A stretch of 9,870 bases of DNA from assembly GCA_020723365.1 (NCBI GenBank), contig DYJB01000104.1, positions 1 to 9,870 of the forward strand, written 5' to 3'. Both the position numbers and the translations under genes were made by a program. The first letter of the stretch is position 1; each line of letters starts with the position of its first letter. Below are positions 1 through 5,507 of this stretch, in pieces. A model generated the notes under the pieces. The model was not told the origin of the DNA and did no database searches. It was given only the letters and a program-made list of their open reading frames with translations. The stretch comes from Candidatus Aquidulcis sp. (lineage in GTDB: Bacteria > Chloroflexota > Anaerolineae > Anaerolineales > E44-bin32).

Positions 1-197
1 GGTACCCCGAGCCCGGCCGCATACCTCGCCAGCTCAAGTATGCCGACCGGCAGGGCATCCCGGTCGCCGCCATTCTTGGGCCGGAAGAGCTGGAGAGCGG
101 ACGTGTGACGCTGAAACACCTGCCAACCGGCCGCCAGGTCACCTGTCCGCTGGCCGAGGCGGCCGGGCAAGCGCGCACCCTGTGCGGCATCGCCTGA
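1..197 (+). CDS. hisS: Histidyl-tRNA synthetase, C-terminal end (partial)
   Basis: The open frame enters from the left edge (codons in phase from base 3) and ends at TGA 195-197, giving 64 visible residues. They include LKYADRQGIPVAAILGPEEL followed by a beta-strand stretch (SGRVTLKHLPTGRQV) and PLAEAA. This is the typical end of the HGTP anticodon-binding domain of class II HisRS, which recognises the tRNA-His anticodon while the missing catalytic core charges the tRNA with histidine in the cytoplasm. Alternatives are the HisZ regulatory paralogue or another class IIa synthetase with the same fold. The KYAD and VTLKxLxTG pattern favours HisS, but the catalytic motifs lie outside the window. 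A tRNA-His gene lies about 690 bases downstream. No T-rich hairpin follows the stop directly. Confidence 0.83.
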   Translation, partial: YPEPGRIPRQLKYADRQGIPVAAILGPEELESGRVTLKHLPTGRQVTCPLAEAAGQARTLCGIA

Positions 198-488
198 GAC
201 GCCCTGCCGCAAGGTGACTGAAAGGGTCGTCGGTCAAGCCGGCGCGGCGCGGTCAAGCCGCCCAAAGTCGCCCGGCAGGCGTTCAGGCAAGGCTGGTCCG
301 GCCGCGCTGGGGGCGTAGAGCGAACAGCTCCGAAGGAGCATCGGCCCGCGCCCCCCCAGCCTGACCTCGCTACCGACGACCCCGCAGCAGATTGCCCATC
401 CCCGCTCACGGCCGCCAGCGCGATCGTGCCGACCCCCTCCTCCGCCTCGTGAAAGGTGAGTGTAAGACGCAGCCGGCGAAGGTCATGC
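198..488. other. Non-coding stretch with inverted repeats
   Basis: I see no credible gene here; short frames in it lack family resemblance and ribosome sites. It holds an 11-base direct repeat (CGGTCAAGCCG at 231-241 and 250-260). It also holds a nested inverted repeat: CTGGGGGCG (307-315) can pair with the C-run ending in AG (349-359, two-base bulge), enclosing a perfect GCTCC-GAA-GGAGC hairpin (327-339). A competing 7-bp pairing, AGGCTGG (290-296) with CCAGCCT (356-362), is also possible. No T-run follows, so it is not a standard intrinsic terminator. It could be the hisS 3' UTR or a small structured RNA. I looked for and did not find the signatures of SRP RNA, tmRNA or RNase P RNA. Confidence 0.4.
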
Positions 489-494
489 TAGGAT
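489..494 (+). promoter_or_regulatory. Possible -10 box for the TPR-like gene
   Basis: TAGGAT in the context GCTAGGATG matches the TAnnaT pattern seen ahead of other plus-strand genes in this window (TAGAAT, TATAAT, TACAAT). Transcription would start near 501, leaving a leader of about 26 bases before ATG 527. No convincing -35 lies 16-18 bases upstream. Confidence 0.35.
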
Positions 495-526
495 GCATCC
501 AGAGACCCGAACGGCAGCAGCCCGCC

Positions 527-766
527 ATGGAGACCGAAGCCATCATGACCAACGCAGCCAACCCGACGAGCGAGCAGGCCCTCGGCTTCGCCGTTACGGC
601 CATCAAGCGCGGCGAGCCTTCTCGCGGCCAGGCTGCCCTGGCCTGGGTCCTTCAGCGCGAGCCTTCCAATGTCGTTGCCTGGCTGTGGATGGCGGAGTGC
701 CTCCCCGAGGGCAAGGCCAAGCAGGAGTGCCTCGCTCGGGTTACGGCCCTCAATCCATTCGGATAG
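527..766 (+). CDS. Small TPR-like protein, 79 residues
   Basis: From ATG 527 the product starts METEAIMTNAANPTSEQALG. Residues 15-50 form one helix-turn-helix unit (EQALGFAVTAIKRGE, then RGQAALAWVLQREPSN). Residues 51-77 begin a second (VVAWLWMAECLP to CLARVTALNP). The small/large residue spacing and the xxxPxN turns fit one and a half tetratricopeptide-like repeats. The AWLW and CLARVxALNP phrasing resembles short repeats common in Chloroflexota proteins. Such repeats mediate protein binding; the partner is unknown. There is no signal peptide or membrane segment, so it is probably cytoplasmic. A longer frame opens at 392, but the extra sequence is Arg/Pro-rich and lies upstream of the likely promoter. 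ATG 545 is an alternative start. No clear Shine-Dalgarno precedes either. A terminator hairpin at 799-828 closes the unit. Confidence 0.6.
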   Translation: METEAIMTNAANPTSEQALGFAVTAIKRGEPSRGQAALAWVLQREPSNVVAWLWMAECLPEGKAKQECLARVTALNPFG

Positions 767-798
767 GTCCTCTCCGACCGGCGATCGGTCGTTCCTGG

Positions 799-835
799 AC
801 TCCCGGCCGTCCTCCTCCGGCCGGGAGTTCGTTGT
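799..835 (+). terminator. Intrinsic terminator after the TPR-like gene
   Basis: A perfect 10-bp stem, ACTCCCGGCC (799-808) with GGCCGGGAGT (819-828), can extend by one G-C pair around a pyrimidine loop. A moderately T-rich tail (TCGTTGT) follows. It begins 32 bases after the stop of the TPR-like gene and separates it from the tRNA promoter. Confidence 0.65.
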
Positions 836-866
836 CCCCGTCAACGGAGGCGATGGCAATCCGTGT

Positions 867-872
867 TACAAT
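867..872 (+). promoter_or_regulatory. -10 box of the tRNA-His promoter
   Basis: TACAAT, preceded by GTGT, sits 13 bases before the mature tRNA 5' end. The transcript would start near 879 with a pre-tRNA leader of about 7 bases for RNase P to remove. GTCAAC (840-845) is the nearest -35-like hexamer, but its 21-base spacing is too long, so the -35 is weak or absent. Confidence 0.55.
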
Positions 873-885
873 CCGCCCGTCCCGC

Positions 886-961
886 GGTGGCTGTAGCTCA
901 ATGGCAGAGCGCCTCACTGTGGATGAGGATGTTGTGGGTTCGAGACCCATCAGCCACCCCA
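886..961 (+). tRNA. tRNA-His (anticodon GTG)
   Basis: The full cloverleaf can be drawn. The acceptor stem is GTGGCTG (887-893) with CAGCCAC (951-957), followed by the D arm (GCTCAATGGCAGAGC). The anticodon stem is CCTCA/TGAGG (912-916/924-928) with loop CTGTGGA, placing GTG at 919-921. A 5-base variable region follows, then the T arm (934-938 with 946-950) with loop TTCGAGA. G886 is the extra G-1 that pairs with C73 (958), the hallmark recognised by histidyl-tRNA synthetase. The 3' CCA is encoded at 959-961. The tRNA decodes CAC and CAU. It has its own promoter just upstream and a palindrome just downstream, so it looks like a single-gene unit. Confidence 0.97.
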
Positions 962-965
962 GTTT

Positions 966-996
966 GGAGACGCCGGCCGGCGTCTCCCTGCATTCC
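966..996 (+). terminator. Palindromic hairpin after tRNA-His
   Basis: Bases 966-987 form a perfect 22-base palindrome. GGAGACGCC pairs with GGCGTCTCC around a GGCC centre, starting 4 bases after the encoded CCA. The tail (CTGCATTCC) is only weakly T-rich, so termination may be less efficient than at the other hairpins here. It could also protect or help process the 3' end. Confidence 0.55.
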
Positions 997-1097
997 TCGG
1001 CCCTTTCCTGCCTGACCAGGCTGCCGGGTCAGGCTGTTCAAACCCGATGGCGCGCCCCGCAGCGGCCCAGTCTGCCGCTTGGCCCGACTTAGCCCTC

Positions 1098-1102
1098 AAG
1101 GA
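1098..1102 (+). promoter_or_regulatory. Ribosome binding site that sets the start at 1111
   Basis: AAGGA ends 8 bases before ATG 1111, which is ideal spacing. The in-frame ATG at 1102 overlaps this motif and has no site of its own, so 1111 is preferred. I see no clear promoter between the tRNA hairpin and this point. Confidence 0.6.
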
Positions 1103-1110
1103 TGGTTGCC

Positions 1111-2340
1111 ATGCACACCCGAATCGTTCGCACGCCCTTCGCCAACATCTTCCTGGCCGCGCTGCTGGCCCTCAGCGCCTCTCTGGCCGTTTTCTCGACG
1201 GCCCACGCTCAGGGCATCGTTTACGGGGACCGCGTCCCGGCGGGCACCATCGTAGCGAACGACGTCATCCTGTACGGGGAGACAGTCATCATCGACGGCA
1301 CCGTTGAGGGCGATGTCCTCGCGATCGCCACGACGGTCGAGGTGAATGGCACGATTACCGGTGCGTTGGTCAGCGCCGGACAGAGCGTGCGCATCTCAGG
1401 CAGCGTGGGAGGCAGCATCTATGCCGCCTCGCTCCTGCTGGGGCTCGGGCCGCTGGCCTCGATCGGGCGCGGCGTCTACTTCCTGGGCGGCGAGCTCGAC
1501 ACGGCCCAGGGATCGACGATCCAGCGCGATATCAGCGCCGTCGCTCTGGGCGCGCGCCTGGACGGCGACCTCGGGCGCAACATGAACGCGATCATCGGGC
1601 CGGTCGAGCTGTTCAAGCTCGCTGTGCAGGGGATCAATGGGCTTCTGGGCACGAACCGCATCCAGCTCCCGCCCCTGTTGGAACCCACCTCGGCAGCCCC
1701 CTCCGCTGCTCCGCTCGGCGCTATCGTCGGCGGCCTGCAGAGCATGGGCCCCAGCGCTGCCGCCCTGGGCCTGCCCGAAGGCGTCGCAGTGGACACTGAG
1801 CGGCTGGTCGCCTGGCTGATCCGCCTGGGCCTCGACTTCGTCACCTTCGCCGTGGTGGGGCTGCTCACCGTCCTGCTTGCCCCAAGCATGTTGTCGCGCG
1901 GGGCGTATCGCATCCGCACATCGCCGCTGGCCGCGCTCGGCTGGGGCGTGGCGGTCTTTGCCTCCGGCATCGTCGTCCTGATTCTCGGCCTGGCGGTGGT
2001 CGTGGCCGTCTCGCTGCTCTTCTGGGCGCTGGCCCTTGGCGCCCTGGGCACGCTGACGTTCGCCGTCGGCCTCTTCGCCATCCTGCTGGCAGCCGTGTTC
2101 TATGTCCTGCTCGTCCTCTTCTGCAGCAAGCTGGTCTCCGGCTTCTTCGTCGGACGCTGGCTTCTTGGAATGGTTTCCCCTCGCCTGGCCGAGGTCAAGA
2201 TCTGGCCCATGCTGCTCGGCATCCTGCTCTATCTGCTCCTGGCGGCGGTACCGTACCTCGGCTGGCTGGTGGCCGTCGCCGCGACCTTCGTCGGCCTGGG
2301 CGCCATCTGGCAAGGGGTTCAGGACACGCGCGCGTTCTGA
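1111..2340 (+). CDS. Exported bactofilin-like / polytopic membrane protein
   Basis: The 409-residue product starts with a signal peptide: basic MHTRIVR, hydrophobic residues 11-29, and AHA-Q as a likely signal peptidase I site near 33. Residues 40-150 are short repeating beta-strand units rich in V, I, G, T and S (VILYGETVIIDGTVEGDVL, TVEVNGTITGALVSAG, VRISGSVGGSIYAAS). These resemble the right-handed beta-helix of bactofilin-type polymer-forming proteins. A Pro/Ala-rich linker spans about 185-225. The C-terminal half has about five hydrophobic segments (roughly 240-258, 273-300, 303-338 probably two, and 365-400), so it is anchored in the cytoplasmic membrane with the beta domain outside. 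True bactofilins are cytosolic scaffolds without a signal peptide, so this may be a cell-surface relative. Function and ligand are unknown. The gene stands alone, with a tRNA unit before it and a strong terminator after it. A start at 1102 would add only three residues. Confidence 0.85.
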   Translation: MHTRIVRTPFANIFLAALLALSASLAVFSTAHAQGIVYGDRVPAGTIVANDVILYGETVIIDGTVEGDVLAIATTVEVNGTITGALVSAGQSVRISGSVGGSIYAASLLLGLGPLASIGRGVYFLGGELDTAQGSTIQRDISAVALGARLDGDLGRNMNAIIGPVELFKLAVQGINGLLGTNRIQLPPLLEPTSAAPSAAPLGAIVGGLQSMGPSAAALGLPEGVAVDTERLVAWLIRLGLDFVTFAVVGLLTVLLAPSMLSRGAYRIRTSPLAALGWGVAVFASGIVVLILGLAVVVAVSLLFWALALGALGTLTFAVGLFAILLAAVFYVLLVLFCSKLVSGFFVGRWLLGMVSPRLAEVKIWPMLLGILLYLLLAAVPYLGWLVAVAATFVGLGAIWQGVQDTRAF

Positions 2341-2370
2341 TCGAGACTCAGACCGCCGCCTGCGCATTGA

Positions 2371-2402
2371 GGGGCCGCCCTCCCGGGCGGCCCCTGCTGT
2401 TG
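2371..2402 (+). terminator. Intrinsic terminator after the bactofilin-like gene
   Basis: A perfect 10-bp GC stem, GGGGCCGCCC (2371-2380) with GGGCGGCCCC (2385-2394), has a TCCC loop and is followed by TGCTGTTGT. It starts 30 bases after the stop codon and isolates this gene from mvaD. Confidence 0.75.
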
Positions 2403-2427
2403 TCACCCCCCGTTCCCCACATCTGCG

Positions 2428-2446
2428 CTAGTCCGAGTTCGGCTAG
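2428..2446 (+). promoter_or_regulatory. Imperfect dyad overlapping the mvaD -10 box
   Basis: CTAGTCCGA (2428-2436) and TCGGCTAG (2439-2446) are inverted copies apart from one extra T in the left arm, separated by GT. The right arm runs into the TAGAAT box at 2444. A protein bound here would cover the promoter, so it is a candidate operator. No regulator is identified, and a chance dyad is possible. Confidence 0.3.
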
Positions 2447-2449
2447 AAT
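2444..2449 (+). promoter_or_regulatory. -10 box for mvaD, predicting a leaderless transcript
   Basis: TAGAAT ends 7 bases before ATG 2457, so transcription would begin at or next to the A of the start codon. There is no Shine-Dalgarno in the short gap (CACCGGC), which agrees with a leaderless mRNA. No good -35 hexamer lies at the usual distance. Confidence 0.5.
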
Positions 2450-2456
2450 CACCGGC

Positions 2457-3446
2457 ATGGCCTCCCTGCGGACCGCAACTGCCGAAGCCTCGCCGAACAT
2501 TGCCCTGATCAAGTACTGGGGCGATGTGGACCATGCGCTTCGCCTGCCGGCCAACGGCTCGATCTCGATGACACTGGGCGGGCTGAGCACCGTCACGCGT
2601 GTCACGTTCGACCCAACGATCGATCGGGACAGCCTGCTGCTGGGCGGTGAACCCGCCGGGCCCGCGGCGCTGGAGCGCGTGGCGCGGCATCTGGACGTGC
2701 TGCGCGCGCACGCCGGCCTGGATGGGCACGCGCGCGTCGAGAGCACAAACAACTTCCCCAGCGGCGCCGGGGTTGCCTCGTCCGCCTCCGCCTTCGCCGC
2801 CCTGACGCTGGCGGCGCTGACCGCCGCCGGTATCGCCGAAAGCAGCGAATCGCTCTCACGCCTGGCGCGGCGGGGATCGGGTTCAGCCTGTCGCTCGATC
2901 ATGGGCGGGTTCGCCGAGTGGCGGGCCGGCACGGGCGACGCCGACTCGTTCGCCACCCAGCTGGCTCCCGGCGAACACTGGGCGCTCGTCGACCTGGTGG
3001 CCGTGATCAGCGCTGCCCCCAAAGCCATCGGCTCAACCGAGGGCCATCGCCTGGCCGCGACCAGTCCCCTGCAGGCCGCTCGGGTGGCCGACGCGCCCCG
3101 CCGACTGTCGCAGTGCCGTGAGGCGATCCTGCGGCGCGACTTTGACGCCCTGGCGGAGGTCGTCGAGCTTGACAGCCTGATGATGCACGCCGTGATGATG
3201 ACCTCGACGCCGCCGCTGCTCTACTGGATGCCGACCACGGTGGAGATCCTGCAGGCGGTCGCCTCCTGGCGGCGCGGCGGCCTGGGGGTATGCGCCACCA
3301 TCGACGCAGGCCCCAACGTGCACTGCCTGTGCGAACCGGGCGCAGCGCCCGCTGTTGAAGGCGCCCTCGCCAGCGTACCCGGCGTCGAGCGCGTCCTGGC
3401 CTGCCCGCCCGGAGGCCCGGCCCGCGTGCTGCACCCCGCCTCGTAG
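2457..3446 (+). CDS. mvaD: (Di)phosphomevalonate decarboxylase
   Basis: This is a GHMP-kinase-fold enzyme of 329 residues. The family phosphorylates the 3-hydroxyl of mevalonate 5-diphosphate with ATP, then decarboxylates it to isopentenyl diphosphate. Visible motifs are ASPNIALIKYWG (11-22), PANGSISMTL (31-40), the ATP loop PSGAGVASSASAF (101-113), RRGSGSACRS (138-147) and TIDAGPN (281-287). By comparison with yeast Mvd1, K19, Y20, S141, S143, R146 and the catalytic D283 are retained, but the Lys equivalent to yeast K22 is D23. That Lys helps hold the diphosphate. Some Chloroflexota enzymes of this family use mevalonate 5-phosphate and work with isopentenyl phosphate kinase, so the substrate is uncertain. 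The frame is open back to 2367, but that part overlaps the upstream terminator; ATG 2457 restores the family N-terminus and fits the -10 box. rseP follows 47 bases later with its own promoter. Confidence 0.93.
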   Translation: MASLRTATAEASPNIALIKYWGDVDHALRLPANGSISMTLGGLSTVTRVTFDPTIDRDSLLLGGEPAGPAALERVARHLDVLRAHAGLDGHARVESTNNFPSGAGVASSASAFAALTLAALTAAGIAESSESLSRLARRGSGSACRSIMGGFAEWRAGTGDADSFATQLAPGEHWALVDLVAVISAAPKAIGSTEGHRLAATSPLQAARVADAPRRLSQCREAILRRDFDALAEVVELDSLMMHAVMMTSTPPLLYWMPTTVEILQAVASWRRGGLGVCATIDAGPNVHCLCEPGAAPAVEGALASVPGVERVLACPPGGPARVLHPAS

Positions 3447-3451
3447 CCGGG

Positions 3452-3460
3452 TGATATAAT
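3452..3460 (+). promoter_or_regulatory. Extended -10 promoter for the rseP operon
   Basis: TGATATAAT is a perfect TATAAT with the TGn extension, placed 5 bases after the mvaD stop. Transcription would start near 3467. The -35 region (CACCCC) is poor, as expected where an extended -10 compensates. The leader before ATG 3494 would be about 27 bases. Confidence 0.65.
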
Positions 3461-3468
3461 CTCATCCC

Positions 3469-3485
3469 GGTCGGCTGCCCCGACC
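3469..3485 (+). promoter_or_regulatory. Hairpin in the rseP leader
   Basis: GGTCGG (3469-3474) pairs perfectly with CCGACC (3480-3485) around a CTGCC loop. It would lie at the extreme 5' end of the message and end 8 bases before the ATG, with no Shine-Dalgarno between. It could stabilise the 5' end or affect ribosome access; chance is also possible in GC-rich DNA. Confidence 0.35.
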
Positions 3486-3493
3486 ACAATCCT

Positions 3494-4543
3494 ATGAGCG
3501 ACTTGCTGATCTTCGTCGTCGTGATCGCCACGCTGATCCTTGGCCACGAACTGGGCCACTTCCTGGTTGCCCGTCTCGGCAAAGTTCGCGTGGATGAGTT
3601 TGGACTCGGCTTTCCTCCGCGCCTGCTCACGCTGTTCAGCGCCGGGGGCACGCGCTTCACCTTGAATGCCATCCCGCTGGGCGGCTTCGTCCGCCCCTCC
3701 GGCGAGGACGATCCGAGCGTCCCCGGTGGACTGGCCGCTGCGACCAAGCGCGTACGCATCGCCGTTCTCCTCGCCGGCCCTGCCGCCAACGTGCTGCTGG
3801 CCTTCCTGGCCTTCGTGGCCGCCTTCAAGTTCGCCGCCCCGGACTTCGACCGCACCTTGATCTCGGCCATCGCGCCCGACTCGCCCGCCGAGGCCGCTGG
3901 GCTGCTGCCGGGGGACCTGATCGTCAGCGTCGACGGTCTTCCCGTCACGGGCTACCCGACTTTGCAGCAAGCCATCGCCGAGCGGCTGGGTACGTCCGTT
4001 GCCCTTGGCATTGACCGCCAGGGGCAGGCACTCAGGATCGATCTGGTCCCGCGCAGCGAGCCCCCGGAGGGGCAAGGGCCGCTCGGCATTCTGACCGGCA
4101 ACCCGCGCAGGCAGACGACATGGGGCGAGTCGATCGGGTATGGCGCGCAATCCATCGCCTTCCAGGTGAACGAGCTCATTCACCTCCCATCGCGCCTCCT
4201 GCGTCAGGAAGTCAGCCCCGACCAGGCCCGCCTGAGCGGACTCAAAGGCATGTACGATATGCTCGCCTGGGCCGGCGAGATCGACCGATCCGCCGAGCGG
4301 CCGTTCCTGACCCTCAATCTGGTCGGCGTGATCAGCCTGGGCCTGGCGCTTGCCAACCTGCTGCCGATCCCGGCGCTCGACGGCGGCCGCCTGCTCTTTG
4401 TCGCCTTCGAGGCCGTCACGCGCCGCCGCATTTCCCCACGCTATGAGGGCCTGGCGCATGCGATCGGGTTCGCGCTGCTGCTGGCGCTGATGCTGTACGT
4501 CAACCTGCAGGACTTCCTCAACCCGATCTCACTGCCACGATAG
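3494..4543 (+). CDS. rseP: RseP-type intramembrane zinc metalloprotease (site-2 protease)
   Basis: This 349-residue polytopic protease belongs to family M50 and cuts transmembrane segments of substrates such as anti-sigma factors inside the cytoplasmic membrane. The first membrane segment carries the zinc motif HELGH (18-22, with E19 as the catalytic base). NAIPLGGFVRPSGEDD (58-73) is the usual beta-hairpin region. A second segment spans about 88-112 and a single PDZ domain about 118-188 (PDSPAEAAGLLPGDLIVSVDG). The distal segment holds NLLPIPALDGGRL (288-300), where D296 is the third zinc ligand. A last segment lies at about 320-337. The catalytic set is complete and the length normal for one-PDZ members. 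ATG 3494 is not preceded by a clear Shine-Dalgarno. A HEAT-repeat gene follows after 10 bases. The substrate cannot be told from the window; no anti-sigma factor is adjacent. Confidence 0.95.
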   Translation: MSDLLIFVVVIATLILGHELGHFLVARLGKVRVDEFGLGFPPRLLTLFSAGGTRFTLNAIPLGGFVRPSGEDDPSVPGGLAAATKRVRIAVLLAGPAANVLLAFLAFVAAFKFAAPDFDRTLISAIAPDSPAEAAGLLPGDLIVSVDGLPVTGYPTLQQAIAERLGTSVALGIDRQGQALRIDLVPRSEPPEGQGPLGILTGNPRRQTTWGESIGYGAQSIAFQVNELIHLPSRLLRQEVSPDQARLSGLKGMYDMLAWAGEIDRSAERPFLTLNLVGVISLGLALANLLPIPALDGGRLLFVAFEAVTRRRISPRYEGLAHAIGFALLLALMLYVNLQDFLNPISLPR

Positions 4544-4553
4544 GGGCGATACC

Positions 4554-5507
4554 ATGCCCGCTGATCTGCAACCTCTGCTCGAGAGCCTGGGCGATCCGGC
4601 GCAGGTATTGAGCGACACGCGACTGCAGAGCCTCTCCGACCTCGACACACCGCGCCTCGAGATCTTCAAGCGAGCCTGGGCTGCCTGGCCGGCCGCCCGC
4701 AGGGTCGAGGTGCTGAAGCACCTGGGCCAGCTCGCCGACGAAGACATCGAGCTCGACTTCGACCGCATCTACCGCCTGGCGCTCGACGACGACGCGGCCG
4801 TCGCCCGGAGCCAGGCCATCGTCAACCTGTGGGAATGCGAGGACCCCTCCCTCGGCCGCCGGCTGTCGGCTCTACTCCTGGCCGACCCGGAGACCGAGGT
4901 TCGCGCCGCCGCCGCGGCCGCGCTCGGCAGGTTCGTCTACCTGGGCGAGGTCGAGGAGATCGACGCGGAGCTGCTGCAGGAAGTCGAGAACCGGCTGCTC
5001 GTGGCGCAGCGCGGCGATGAGGATGAAGTCGTTCGCCGCCGCAGCCTCGAATCGCTGGGCTACTCGTCGCGCCCGGAGGTCCCACCGCTGATTGAGGCCG
5101 CCTACCGCTCGGGCGATGAGCGGCTGATGCAATCCGGCCTGAAGGCCATGGCCCGCTCCGCCAACCCGGTGTGGGCAGCGTCCGTGCTGGAGAACCTGCA
5201 CCACGCCGCGCCGGGCCTGCGGGCGGAGGCGGCGCGCGCCGCCGGCGAACTCGAACTGCGCGACTCGGCCGATGATCTGATCGAGCTTACGGCGGACGCC
5301 GTCGACGATGTCCGGCAGGCGGCCATCTGGTCGCTGGCGCAGATCGGGGGTGAGGGCGCCACCCAGGCGCTGGCGAGCCTGCTGGAAGCGGTCGAGGACG
5401 AGGACGAGGCCGCCCTGCTCGAGGACGCGCTGGACTACATCGCCTTCGTGGACGGCACACGCGACATCGCCCTGCTCGACTTCGACGCCGAGGACTCCGA
5501 GAGTTGA
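4554..5507 (+). CDS. HEAT-repeat protein
   Basis: This 317-residue, acidic, Ala/Leu-rich protein has no signal peptide or membrane segment. Paired helices of HEAT type recur, for example around 72-95 (YRLALDDDAAVARSQAIVNL), 102-130 (LSALLLADPETEVRAAAAAAL), 155-180, 188-215 and 238-268 (DLIELTADAVDDVRQAAIWSL). Each has the DxxxxVRxxAxxAL core. The tail is strongly acidic (EDEDEAALLEDALD, then DFDAEDSES). Such solenoids are scaffolds for protein contacts. No enzymatic motif is seen, and the partner is unknown. AGGGGCG at about 4542-4548 serves as ribosome site for ATG 4554, only 10 bases after the rseP stop. The gene ends overlapping the next start, so it is very probably co-transcribed and translationally coupled in an rseP operon. 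A role linked to the membrane proteins on either side is possible but unproven. Confidence 0.88.
   Translation: MPADLQPLLESLGDPAQVLSDTRLQSLSDLDTPRLEIFKRAWAAWPAARRVEVLKHLGQLADEDIELDFDRIYRLALDDDAAVARSQAIVNLWECEDPSLGRRLSALLLADPETEVRAAAAAALGRFVYLGEVEEIDAELLQEVENRLLVAQRGDEDEVVRRRSLESLGYSSRPEVPPLIEAAYRSGDERLMQSGLKAMARSANPVWAASVLENLHHAAPGLRAEAARAAGELELRDSADDLIELTADAVDDVRQAAIWSLAQIGGEGATQALASLLEAVEDEDEAALLEDALDYIAFVDGTRDIALLDFDAEDSES

Noticed and set aside
198..488. A known housekeeping RNA such as SRP RNA, tmRNA or RNase P RNA
   Set aside because: The conserved cores expected of these RNAs were not found on reading either strand.
392..526. Upstream extension of the TPR-like gene
   Set aside because: The added residues are Arg/Pro-rich with no repeat pattern and lie upstream of the probable -10 box.
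493..1092. Plus-strand open frame of 199 codons
   Set aside because: It runs through the terminator at 799 and the whole tRNA-His gene and overlaps the TPR-like gene in another frame.
1396..2406. Minus-strand open frame of 336 codons
   Set aside because: It is antisense to the bactofilin-like gene; the composition (Gln, Asp, Glu, Arg, Ala runs) is that of a shadow frame, and it crosses the terminator at 2371.
2367..2456. Upstream extension of mvaD
   Set aside because: It overlaps the terminator stem and the -10 box, and the family N-terminus begins just after ATG 2457.
3221..4459. Minus-strand open frame of 412 codons
   Set aside because: It is antisense to both mvaD and rseP, which carry intact signature motifs.
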